Assembly: GCA_900100095.1 (NCBI GenBank)
Contig: FMTN01000006.1
Location: 1 to 64,000, forward strand
DNA from: Lachnospiraceae bacterium C10
Lineage (GTDB): Bacteria; Bacillota; Clostridia; Lachnospirales; Lachnospiraceae
Direction of reading: 5' to 3'
DNA: 64,000 nucleotides
The notes under the pieces were generated by a model. It did not search any database, was not told where the DNA came from, and saw only the letters and a program-made list of their open reading frames with translations. This document shows, in pieces, positions 27,681 to 35,751 of this stretch (its first letter is position 1; each line of letters begins with the position of its first letter). The translations under genes and the position numbers were made by a program.

Positions 27681-28952
27681 ATGAGAATGTTTGATATCAT
27701 AGATAAGAAAAAGCACGGAAAAGAGCTTACAAGGGAAGAAATCTCCTATTTTGTAAAGGGTGTAACATCCGGAGAAATACCGGATTATCAGACCAGTGCC
27801 CTGCTTATGGCAATCTGCTTTAAGGGAATGACAGATGAGGAGACAGCAGAGTTGACACTTGCCATGGCGGCAAGCGGAGATGAAATGGATCTGTCGCATC
27901 TATCAGGAATCAAGGTGGATAAGCATTCTACCGGTGGAATCGGTGATAAGACGACATTGATTCTCGGACCTTTGATGGCAGCCTGCCATCTTCCGGTGGT
28001 TAAGATGAGCGGAAGAGGATTGGGGCTTACCGGTGGAACCATAGATAAGCTGGAAGCCATTCCGAATCTCTCCTGTTCTTTGAGTATGGAGGACTTTTTC
28101 CATCAGGTGGAAGAGATTGGAGTTGCCGTTGCTTCCCAGACAGCATCTCTTGCTCCTTGTGATAAAAAGCTTTACGCTTTAAGAGATACGACAGCAACCG
28201 TGGATTGTATTCCATTGATTGCGTCCAGTATCATGAGCAAGAAGCTGGCAAGCGGAAGTGATGCAATCGTTCTGGATGTAAAATACGGAAGCGGTGCCTT
28301 TATGAAGACCGAAGAAGATGCCAAAAAGCTTGCTACTATTATGGTTACAATCGGTGAGCATTGCGGTCGCCGGATGGATTATGTGATTTCCGATATGGAG
28401 CAGCCGCTGGGACAGGCCGTAGGTAATTCCATAGAGGTAAATGAAGCGGTTCGCATGTTAAAGGGTGAAGGCCCGCAGGATCTGCGAGAAGTTGTTTTTC
28501 AGCTTGGTGCTAAGATGCTTCTTCTCGGCGATATTGTATCGACAGAAGAAGAGGCTGTAAAGCTGATGGAAGAGCACCTTTCGGACGGAAGTGCTCTGGA
28601 GAAATTCCGTGAGATGATCCGCTGTCAGGGCGGAGATGCTTCTTTTCTTGATACGGAAGAATTGCTTCCACTGGCTTCCTATACGAAGGAGATCCTTGCC
28701 ACAGAGGATGGTGTTGTAACAAAAGTTGCAGCGGATATCATCGGTCATACGGCACTGGATTTAGGTGCCGGAAGGACCACAAAGGATGATGCGGTTGATC
28801 CGGGAAGCGGCGTTTTCGTATGTAAGAAAGTTGGAGACAAGGTAAAAAAAGGGGAAGTGCTGGCTAAGATATACACGTCATCCGAGGATGGACTGTTAGA
28901 AGCGCAGAAGGAATGTGCCGGTGCTTTTGTAATAGAAGGACAATCGAGGTAG
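27681..28952 (+). CDS. pdp: Pyrimidine-nucleoside phosphorylase
   Basis: It splits uridine, thymidine and deoxyuridine with phosphate into base and (deoxy)ribose 1-phosphate for salvage. The phosphate loop KHSTGGIGDK is at residues 81-90, and K-MSGRGLGLTGGTIDKLE and the YALRDTTATV and IIASSIMSKKLA segments carry substrate residues. The 423-residue length fits the low-GC Gram-positive enzymes of broad pyrimidine specificity. AGAAGGTGTG precedes the ATG. It sits between rlmH and phoH; no deoC, cdd or deoB gene is next to it. Confidence 0.93.
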   Translation: MRMFDIIDKKKHGKELTREEISYFVKGVTSGEIPDYQTSALLMAICFKGMTDEETAELTLAMAASGDEMDLSHLSGIKVDKHSTGGIGDKTTLILGPLMAACHLPVVKMSGRGLGLTGGTIDKLEAIPNLSCSLSMEDFFHQVEEIGVAVASQTASLAPCDKKLYALRDTTATVDCIPLIASSIMSKKLASGSDAIVLDVKYGSGAFMKTEEDAKKLATIMVTIGEHCGRRMDYVISDMEQPLGQAVGNSIEVNEAVRMLKGEGPQDLREVVFQLGAKMLLLGDIVSTEEEAVKLMEEHLSDGSALEKFREMIRCQGGDASFLDTEELLPLASYTKEILATEDGVVTKVAADIIGHTALDLGAGRTTKDDAVDPGSGVFVCKKVGDKVKKGEVLAKIYTSSEDGLLEAQKECAGAFVIEGQSR

Positions 28953-28956
28953 AGAT

Positions 28957-29985
28957 TTGGCAGAATTGGAACTTGAGATCCCGTCTGTGGATCTTCAGAA
29001 TATATTTGGAGAATTCGATCGGAATGTAAAACTGCTTGAGGATCAGATGCAGGTAAGTCTGATTCCAAGAGGCGATCTTGTGAAGATTTGCGGAGAGGAA
29101 AAGAATCTTACCTACGCAAGAGATATTCTTTTGCAGTTAAAGGAACTTTCTGAGAGAGGAAATGTTATAACGGAACAGGATGTCCGTTATGCATTATCAA
29201 TAAAAGAGAAGATACAGCAGAGACCTATGACTGCAATGGACACACAGCTGATTTGTCATACCATTTCCGGCAAACCGGTAAAACCAAAGACCATAGGTCA
29301 GCAAAAGTACGTGGATTCCATTCGTGATAAGATGATTACCTTTGGTGTGGGACCGGCAGGAACAGGTAAGACTTACCTTGCGATGGCAATGGCAATCACA
29401 GCATTTCAAAGGGAAGATGTGGAACGGATCATTCTGACAAGACCTGCCATTGAGGCAGGAGAGAAGCTTGGATTTTTGCCGGGTGATCTGCAAAGCAAGA
29501 TTGATCCGTATCTTCGTCCTCTTTATGATGCCCTGTATCAGATCATGGGAGCTGAAAATTTTCAGCGCAATATGGACAAGGGAAGGATTGAGGTTGCACC
29601 TCTTGCCTATATGAGAGGTCGTACCCTGGACAATGCCTTTATTATTCTCGATGAGGCTCAGAATACGACCACAGCGCAGATGAAAATGTTTTTGACACGA
29701 ATTGGATTTGGCAGTAAGGCGGTTATTACCGGAGATGCTACACAAAAGGACCTTGCACCGGGAACGGTGAGTGGACTGGATGTAGCTCTAAAGGTGCTTT
29801 CTTCTGTAGATGATATTGCTATTTGTCAGCTGAACGGAGCCGATGTTGTTCGTCATCCGTTGGTTCAGAAAATTGTAAATGCGTATGAAGACTATGAAAA
29901 AAAGCAAAATAAAAAAGAAAAAGATCAGCAGCGCAAAGCGAAGAACAGGGGCGGGCGCTCCACCCAAAGAAGGGATTTCTCTTAA
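28957..29985 (+). CDS. phoH: PhoH family ATPase
   Basis: A cytoplasmic ATPase of the PhoH/YbeZ class, linked to RNA metabolism together with YbeY. Walker A GPAGTGKT is at residues 132-139 and Walker B AFIILDEAQNTT near 230. The first 80 residues are the KH-like N-terminal domain of YbeZ types. The start is TTG 28957, after GAGG at 28946-28949, and the next ATG would remove the conserved front. The basic C-terminal tail (KKQNKKEKDQQRK) overlaps the next gene by 107 bases in another frame. ybeY lies one gene further on. Confidence 0.93.
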   Translation: MAELELEIPSVDLQNIFGEFDRNVKLLEDQMQVSLIPRGDLVKICGEEKNLTYARDILLQLKELSERGNVITEQDVRYALSIKEKIQQRPMTAMDTQLICHTISGKPVKPKTIGQQKYVDSIRDKMITFGVGPAGTGKTYLAMAMAITAFQREDVERIILTRPAIEAGEKLGFLPGDLQSKIDPYLRPLYDALYQIMGAENFQRNMDKGRIEVAPLAYMRGRTLDNAFIILDEAQNTTTAQMKMFLTRIGFGSKAVITGDATQKDLAPGTVSGLDVALKVLSSVDDIAICQLNGADVVRHPLVQKIVNAYEDYEKKQNKKEKDQQRKAKNRGGRSTQRRDFS

Positions 29986-31150
29986 GAGAACGGTCTATCT
30001 TGTTTTATTTTTGTTATTGTTTCTGACAGGAACAACCCTTCTTTGCCTGAAAGGTTCTCTGGCATTTGGAGGAATTTTATGTGTAGGATCGGTCGCTTTT
30101 CTGGTTGCTTTATGTATTATTTCCATTCTGTTGCACGAGAGAAGAGAGGGGAAAATCCTATATAAGGAGACAAGCTATCAGTATCTGTTTTTTCTGTCAC
30201 TGATTGCATGGGGCGTTTTGTTCGGTTCTTCTTTTCTGGATCCGACGGCTTTTCCGGCCCTTTTAATGGGAATCATTTTTTCTGCTTTTGGAGGGGACAT
30301 CCTGGCACTTTCCCTGGGACTTTATATGGACCTTGTATATTGCCTGGCTCTTGGCCTTAGCGGTTTTTACACAGCCGGATATGTGGGCCTGACCCTATGC
30401 GCCGTTTTGCTTTCAAGAGTGCTGCGTCAGCAAAAGAGATTTGAAAAGATCAGCAGCTATGTCATGATGGAGGCTTTGACGGTTGGTTTTGCAGCGGTTG
30501 CAGGCTATTTTACAGATCTTCATCTAACCTATGAAATGCTTCTGGTTGCCGGAGGCGTCGGGGTAGTTGAAATCTTGTATACCATGCTGATTCTGCCACG
30601 TTTTGAAGGATTGATCGGCCATGAAGAAGTGGCGTTGTATGAAATGCTGCTGGATCCGGCCTATTCGCTTTTGATGGAGCTTCGGTCGTTCTCCGAGGCG
30701 GAATACCAGCGCGCATGTAAGGTGGCCCACCTGGCACGGTTGTGCGGAGAAGAAATCGGTGTCAATGCCAGCCTTTGTGAGGCAGGAGGCTTATACTACC
30801 GCATTGGTAAAATGATGGGGGAGCCGGAGATCGATCACGCTGTTAAGATTGCCGGACGGCATAATTTCCCGAAGGAGTTAACGGATATTCTCTATGAATA
30901 CGAGGCAGTATTAAAGAAACCATCTTCGGAAGAGTCTGCCATTGTTCACATGTGTGATGCTTTGGTAAAGAAGGTAGAGGCGTTTGCGGCTGCTTCCAGC
31001 AGTATGGAGAGCAGCTGGAATCAGGAGATGGTGATTTATCAGACCTTAAATGAACTTTCCTCTCTTGGTATCTATGATGACAGTTCCATCAGTATGAATC
31101 AGTTCCTGAAAATCCGTAACAGACTAGTTCGTGAAGGGAGTTTGGTATGA
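29879..31150 (+). CDS. Shortened PgpH/YqfF-like membrane protein with degenerate HD domain
   Basis: PgpH (YqfF) normally sits between phoH and ybeY in Firmicutes and degrades c-di-AMP. This protein holds that place, but it has 423 residues instead of about 700 or more. The large external 7TMR-HDED domain is missing. Membrane segments run from about residue 37 to 250. The join LILPRFEGLIGH and the segment LARLCGEEIGVNASLCEAGGLYYRIGKM align with PgpH LLPLFERLFG and the AIGANPLLARVGAYYHDIGKM block, but HD is replaced by R308 and the other HH ligands are gone. So it is probably not a phosphodiesterase and may act as a sensor or scaffold. ATG 29879 lies inside phoH; ATG 29894 is an alternative. 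The stop overlaps ybeY as ATGA. Confidence 0.78.
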   Translation: MRMKTMKKSKIKKKKISSAKRRTGAGAPPKEGISLKRTVYLVLFLLLFLTGTTLLCLKGSLAFGGILCVGSVAFLVALCIISILLHERREGKILYKETSYQYLFFLSLIAWGVLFGSSFLDPTAFPALLMGIIFSAFGGDILALSLGLYMDLVYCLALGLSGFYTAGYVGLTLCAVLLSRVLRQQKRFEKISSYVMMEALTVGFAAVAGYFTDLHLTYEMLLVAGGVGVVEILYTMLILPRFEGLIGHEEVALYEMLLDPAYSLLMELRSFSEAEYQRACKVAHLARLCGEEIGVNASLCEAGGLYYRIGKMMGEPEIDHAVKIAGRHNFPKELTDILYEYEAVLKKPSSEESAIVHMCDALVKKVEAFAAASSSMESSWNQEMVIYQTLNELSSLGIYDDSSISMNQFLKIRNRLVREGSLV

Positions 31151-31644
31151 CCTTAATACTTGAACAGGAAATAACCGAAGGTTTGGATTTTGACTATGAA
31201 CAGATAGCCAAAGATGTGATCTGCGCTTCTTTGGACAATGAAGATTTTCCATACGAGGTACAGGTTTCGCTGACCTTAACCGGGATGGAGGAAATACATG
31301 AAATCAACCGTCAGTTTCGCCAGATTGACAGACCGACGGATGTATTGTCTTTCCCTATGATTGATTATCCGGCACCGGGAGATTTTTCACGGCTTGAGGA
31401 GAACCCTATGATATTCGATCCGGAAAGCGGGGAAGCGGTTCTTGGAGATATTGTATTAAATATTCCGCAGGTGCTTCTGCAGGCGAAAGAGTACGGGCAT
31501 TCCGTTCTTCGTGAATATGCTTTTTTAATCGCACACAGTATGCTGCATCTCATGGGATATGATCATATGGAGTCAGAAGAAAGAGAACAGATGGAAGAGC
31601 ACCAGAGACAGATTATGGATCGTCTTTCCATCACAAGGGGGTAA
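31147..31644 (+). CDS. ybeY: Endoribonuclease YbeY (rRNA maturation)
   Basis: A zinc-dependent RNase that matures the 3' end of 16S rRNA and helps ribosome quality control. The zinc motif HxxxHxxGYDH appears as HSMLHLMGYDH near residue 131. RPTDVLSFPM and GDIVLN are the other family blocks. The length is 165 residues. It overlaps the preceding gene by four bases. The phoH-(pgpH)-ybeY order is conserved, but the dgkA, cdd and era genes that usually follow are absent here. Confidence 0.95.
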   Translation: MTLILEQEITEGLDFDYEQIAKDVICASLDNEDFPYEVQVSLTLTGMEEIHEINRQFRQIDRPTDVLSFPMIDYPAPGDFSRLEENPMIFDPESGEAVLGDIVLNIPQVLLQAKEYGHSVLREYAFLIAHSMLHLMGYDHMESEEREQMEEHQRQIMDRLSITRG

Positions 31645-31648
31645 ACAA

Positions 31649-32755
31649 ATGAAAAAAAAGAAGGCGTTGAAGGTTAGTCTGGCAATTTTAGCTGTGTCTG
31701 TTGGAATTGCAGGAGTACTTGTTTTTGACGGATGTCATAAAAAGGAAGCAAAAAAGCCGTTACCAAAGACGGAAAAGGTGGAGACTGTGACAGAAGAGCC
31801 AGAGCCGGAGCCACAGCCGCAGTTTTTCAGTCGGCTTACAGGTCTTCCTGTTAAAGAGGCAACGACAAAGAGACGACCGATTGCGGTTATGATTGAGAAT
31901 ACCAAAGCATGTCAGCCGCACTATGGAATCAATAAGGCAGGCATTATCTATGAATGTCCGGTTGAGGGCGGAATCACACGTGAGATGGGAATTTTCGATA
32001 ATTATTCCGGTTTGAAGCGCTTTGGTAATGTCAGAAGCGCCCGTCCATACTACATCCATATTGCAAAGGAATTTGATGCAGTTTATGTTCATTTTGGTCA
32101 GAGTACCCAGGCAAAGGAATTACTTGCCACCGGTATTGTGAACGATTTGAATGGACTGGATGGCTCCATTTCTTCTTCTGTGTTCTATCGCACCAGCGAC
32201 AAGGCGGCTCCTCACAATGCCTATACTTCAACAGAAGGTATTAAAAAGGGTATGAAGATGAAGGGATTTTCAACCAAGATCTCTTCAAAGGTCGGAGATC
32301 ATTTTAAGTTTGCCTCCGAGGAATATACGCCGAATGGAAAAGATGCCAGTGTGATTTGTCCGTATTTCTTTGACAATAAGCCTTATTTTATCTATGATAG
32401 TTCGTCAGGGAAATATGACCGGTACGAATTCGGTGCAGCAGAGAAGGATGCAGTTGCCAATCGTCAGGTCAAGGTGAAAAATATCATTTTCCAGAATGTT
32501 TCTTCGTCTACCTACGAAGGAGGTCTGAAACTGAATATTCCATTGAACGGCTCCGGTAAGGGAACCTATTTTACCAATGGAAAGATGGTACCAATCACCT
32601 GGAGAAAAGATTCGGATCAGTCGGTAACAAAATATTTCACAGAGGATGGAAATGAGTTGCAGGTGAATCCGGGTAAAACATGGGTATGTCTTATTCAGGA
32701 AAGTCAGGCATCAAGAAATAAAGTGTATGCAACGGTGAAAGAATCCGGTTACTAA
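31649..32755 (+). CDS. DUF3048-containing exported protein (YerB-like)
   Basis: A secreted or membrane-attached protein of unknown role. Residues 8-25 are a hydrophobic signal segment. Cys in VFDGCHKK could be lipidated, but the motif is a poor lipobox. A Glu/Pro-rich spacer follows, then the DUF3048 core (RRPIAVMIENTKACQPHYGI near 75 and RFGNVRSARPYYI) and its C-terminal partner domain (about 245-365). The total is 368 residues. ATG 31649 is chosen because AAGGGGG lies just before it; the longer frame overlaps ybeY. The family has no proven activity that I can name. Confidence 0.82.
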   Translation: MKKKKALKVSLAILAVSVGIAGVLVFDGCHKKEAKKPLPKTEKVETVTEEPEPEPQPQFFSRLTGLPVKEATTKRRPIAVMIENTKACQPHYGINKAGIIYECPVEGGITREMGIFDNYSGLKRFGNVRSARPYYIHIAKEFDAVYVHFGQSTQAKELLATGIVNDLNGLDGSISSSVFYRTSDKAAPHNAYTSTEGIKKGMKMKGFSTKISSKVGDHFKFASEEYTPNGKDASVICPYFFDNKPYFIYDSSSGKYDRYEFGAAEKDAVANRQVKVKNIIFQNVSSSTYEGGLKLNIPLNGSGKGTYFTNGKMVPITWRKDSDQSVTKYFTEDGNELQVNPGKTWVCLIQESQASRNKVYATVKESGY

Positions 32756-32761
32756 AGTATT

Positions 32762-34432
32762 ATGAGTCAATCAAAAAAAAGTGATACAAATTTTCTGATG
32801 CAGGGGTCGATTCTGGCCGTTGCATCTATTATTAGTCGAATCGTTGGTCTGATTTATCGCATGCCATTGAAGGAAATCATTGGAAAAGTCGGTAATAACT
32901 ATTATGGAACAGCCTTCGAAATCTACAATATCATATTGATTATATCTTCCTACAGTATTCCACTTGCAGTTTCCAAGCTTGTTGCCACAAGGGTCAGCAA
33001 GGGAGAATACAGGAATGTATATAAGATCCTGAAAGGGTCACTGCTTTTTGCAATGATCAGTGGAGGAACAGCATCCCTTGTTGTATTTTTCGGAGCGGAT
33101 ATTTTCACCTCCATGCTTCGTACACCAATGGCAGCCATTGCACTTCGGGTGCTTGCTCCGGTTATTTTCCTTGTTGCCATTGTCGGTGTGTTCCGCGGAT
33201 TCTTCCAGGGACTGAATACTATGATGCCAACCGCCTTTTCGCAGATTGCGGAGCAGATCATCAATGCGGTTGTATCCATTGTTGCAGCATATCTTTTATT
33301 TGATTACGGCGCCAGTGTCGGAAAGGTGTTGGGGGATCCGGAGGATTACGCGGCAGCCTATGGTGCAGCCGGTGGTACCGTTGGTACCCTGATGGGGTCT
33401 GTTACCGCATTGGCGTTTGTCCTGTTTATCTACAGTCTGTACAAAAGAGTTTTAAAGCGGAAAATGCGGCGCGACCGCGTTTCGGTGGATGTGAGCTATG
33501 GTACGGTTATGTGGGTTTTGGTCTCCACGATCATTCCGGTTCTTTTGTCCACAACCTTATATAATATTTCATCCATCATTGATCAGGGAATTTTCAAGAA
33601 CCTTGTGTACTGGCAGGGATATGACCATCATCTCGTATCGGAGTGGTGGGGCGTGTATACGGGTCAGTACCGTGTTATTATCAATGTACCGATTTCGATT
33701 GCGGGAGCAATGGCAGCTTCTTCCGTACCGAGTCTTACCAAGGCTTACCAAATGGGGGATGCAGAACTTGTGAAGAGAAGAATTCATTCCGCCACCCGTT
33801 TTGTTATGCTGATTGCCTTCCCTTGCACCGTTGGAATCGCTGTGCTTGCAGGCCCGATTCAAAGACTTCTGTTCCATGATACGGATGCTGTTTCTGCATA
33901 CATGTTGATTATTGGCGCGGTCTCTGTGGTGTTCTATTCACTGTCCACCCTGTCGAACGGATTGTTGCAGGGTATCGACAAGTTAAAGCTGCCGGTACGT
34001 AATGCAGCTGTTTCTCTGGTATTGCAGGCGGTTTTCCTGGTGCTTTGCATCGTATGCTTCCGGTTACATATCTATGCGGTGGTACTGGCCAATGCCTTCT
34101 ACGCCCTTTTGATGTGTATCTTAAACGGCTATGGACTTCATAAGTACAGTGGTGCAAAGCAGGATATTAAAAAGACCTATCTACTTCCTGGGATTGCATC
34201 TGTTATAATGGGAGCAATCGTATATGGTGTGTATTACCTGTTGCATCGTTTTGTCGGTTCTAATTTTATTGCAACGGTAATCTCCATTTTTTCGGGAATG
34301 TTTAGTTATTTTATTATTATGTTACTAATCAAGGGTGTTACAAGAGAAGAGCTTCTTCGCTTCCCGAAGGGACATCTTCTTGTAAGATTTGCAGAAAAAC
34401 TGCATTTAATGCCGTTGGATTCAGAGGAGTAA
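32762..34432 (+). CDS. MOP-superfamily polysaccharide/lipid flippase (SpoVB/MurJ-like)
   Basis: An integral membrane protein of 556 residues with about 14 membrane segments. It matches the SpoVB/YtgP branch of the MOP exporters: GSILAVASIISRIVGLIYRMPL at the front, RGFFQGLNTMMPTAFSQIAEQI near 150, and NGLLQGIDKLKLPVRNA near 400. Members flip lipid-linked cell-wall precursors, and SpoVB is needed for the spore cortex. Which lipid this copy carries is not readable from sequence. It begins six bases after the DUF3048 gene and is followed five bases later by a flavoprotein gene, so all are likely in one transcript. Confidence 0.88.
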   Translation: MSQSKKSDTNFLMQGSILAVASIISRIVGLIYRMPLKEIIGKVGNNYYGTAFEIYNIILIISSYSIPLAVSKLVATRVSKGEYRNVYKILKGSLLFAMISGGTASLVVFFGADIFTSMLRTPMAAIALRVLAPVIFLVAIVGVFRGFFQGLNTMMPTAFSQIAEQIINAVVSIVAAYLLFDYGASVGKVLGDPEDYAAAYGAAGGTVGTLMGSVTALAFVLFIYSLYKRVLKRKMRRDRVSVDVSYGTVMWVLVSTIIPVLLSTTLYNISSIIDQGIFKNLVYWQGYDHHLVSEWWGVYTGQYRVIINVPISIAGAMAASSVPSLTKAYQMGDAELVKRRIHSATRFVMLIAFPCTVGIAVLAGPIQRLLFHDTDAVSAYMLIIGAVSVVFYSLSTLSNGLLQGIDKLKLPVRNAAVSLVLQAVFLVLCIVCFRLHIYAVVLANAFYALLMCILNGYGLHKYSGAKQDIKKTYLLPGIASVIMGAIVYGVYYLLHRFVGSNFIATVISIFSGMFSYFIIMLLIKGVTREELLRFPKGHLLVRFAEKLHLMPLDSEE

Positions 34433-34437
34433 GTGAT

Positions 34438-35751
34438 ATGGGGCATCCTTTTGACAAAAGTGATTATGATCAGGGTATAGCGATCATTGGAGGAGGCGCG
34501 TCGGGGCTTATGGCTGCCGTCATTGCCTCTTCAAAGGGTGCGCCTGTAAGGGTTTTCGATCGGAATACGGTCATGGGAGCTAAGATTCTGGCGACAGGAA
34601 ACGGACGTTGTAATTTCACCAACACAAAGCAGGATATGGAGTTTTATCATTCCAGTGATCTAAAACAAGCGGGGGCAGTACTAGGCATGTTTGATGCCGG
34701 CAGTGTCTGCCGCTTTTTTCATGACCGGGGTGTTTTGACCGTGAATAAGGACGGCTGGATTTATCCGAAAAGCCAGACAGCCACAACGATTCGCGATACC
34801 CTTACCCTCAGTGCTCTCCGTAACGGGGTAAAACTTTTAGGCGGAAAAGAGATTCAGTCCATATCAAGGGAAGCGGATGGAACCTATCGGATTCATCTGG
34901 ATGCCTTCTCCTACCGGGCAAAAGCGGTTATTCTTGCAGCCGGAGGAAGTGCCAGTGGACAGCTTGGAACAAGAGGAGACGGGGTTCGTATGGCACAGCA
35001 GATGGGACTTAAGGTGAAAAAGCCCCTGCCGGCGCTGGTTCCGTTAACGATTAAAAAAGATCCTCTTGTCAAAGCATCCGGTGTCCGCATAGCGGGTAAG
35101 GTGACCATATGTAATGCCAATGACAAGAAGCTATCCGAGATGAAGGGACAGCTTCAGCTTACCGACTACGGAATTTCCGGCATCCCGGTGTTTGGCGTAT
35201 CCCAGGTGGCACTTCGTACCTTAGATGAAGGGCAGAAAGTATATGCAAAGCTTGACTTTTTGCCGGAATGCTCCCTTGCCGAGACGGCGGACCAGTTAAA
35301 AAAGACTTTGGATGCAGGGAATGCCTATGCACCTTCGGATACGAAGCTTGCAAAGGTGTTGACCGGATTGTTTCCTGAAAAACTGGCAGCCGTTCTGCTT
35401 AAAAAGGCAGGAGAATATGACAGGGATACTCTTTTGGATTACAGCAGAAGGAAGGCGGATGAGCAGCAACAACTGATCGGACAGCTTGCTGCAACCATCT
35501 GTGCGTATCGCGTAGAAGTGACCGGAAGCCGGGGATTTGAACAGGCTCAGACGACGAGCGGTGGTGTGCTGTTGTCGGAACTTGATACCGGGACAATGAT
35601 GGATGAGAATAATCCAGGCCTTTTCCTTTGCGGAGAGGTACTGGATGTGGATGGTGTCTGTGGAGGATATAATCTGCAGTGGGCATTTTCATCCGGTTAT
35701 CTTGCAGGGGTATCATCCAGTGCATATATCAGAGGAATGGATAAAGTATGA
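34438..35751 (+). CDS. HI0933/BaiN-like flavoprotein (NAD(P)/FAD-dependent oxidoreductase)
   Basis: A cytoplasmic FAD enzyme of 437 residues. GGGASG at 18-23 binds the ADP part of FAD. KILATGNGRCNFTN, LQLTDYGISGIPVF, TTSGGVLLSELD and the C-terminal GGYNLQWAFSSGYLAG are hallmarks of the HI0933/YhiN/BaiN family. Some members reduce bile-acid intermediates, but most have no known substrate, so the bile-acid label should not be assumed. Its ATG follows GAGGAG; the stop overlaps the next gene start by four bases (ATGA). Confidence 0.88.
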   Translation: MGHPFDKSDYDQGIAIIGGGASGLMAAVIASSKGAPVRVFDRNTVMGAKILATGNGRCNFTNTKQDMEFYHSSDLKQAGAVLGMFDAGSVCRFFHDRGVLTVNKDGWIYPKSQTATTIRDTLTLSALRNGVKLLGGKEIQSISREADGTYRIHLDAFSYRAKAVILAAGGSASGQLGTRGDGVRMAQQMGLKVKKPLPALVPLTIKKDPLVKASGVRIAGKVTICNANDKKLSEMKGQLQLTDYGISGIPVFGVSQVALRTLDEGQKVYAKLDFLPECSLAETADQLKKTLDAGNAYAPSDTKLAKVLTGLFPEKLAAVLLKKAGEYDRDTLLDYSRRKADEQQQLIGQLAATICAYRVEVTGSRGFEQAQTTSGGVLLSELDTGTMMDENNPGLFLCGEVLDVDGVCGGYNLQWAFSSGYLAGVSSSAYIRGMDKV

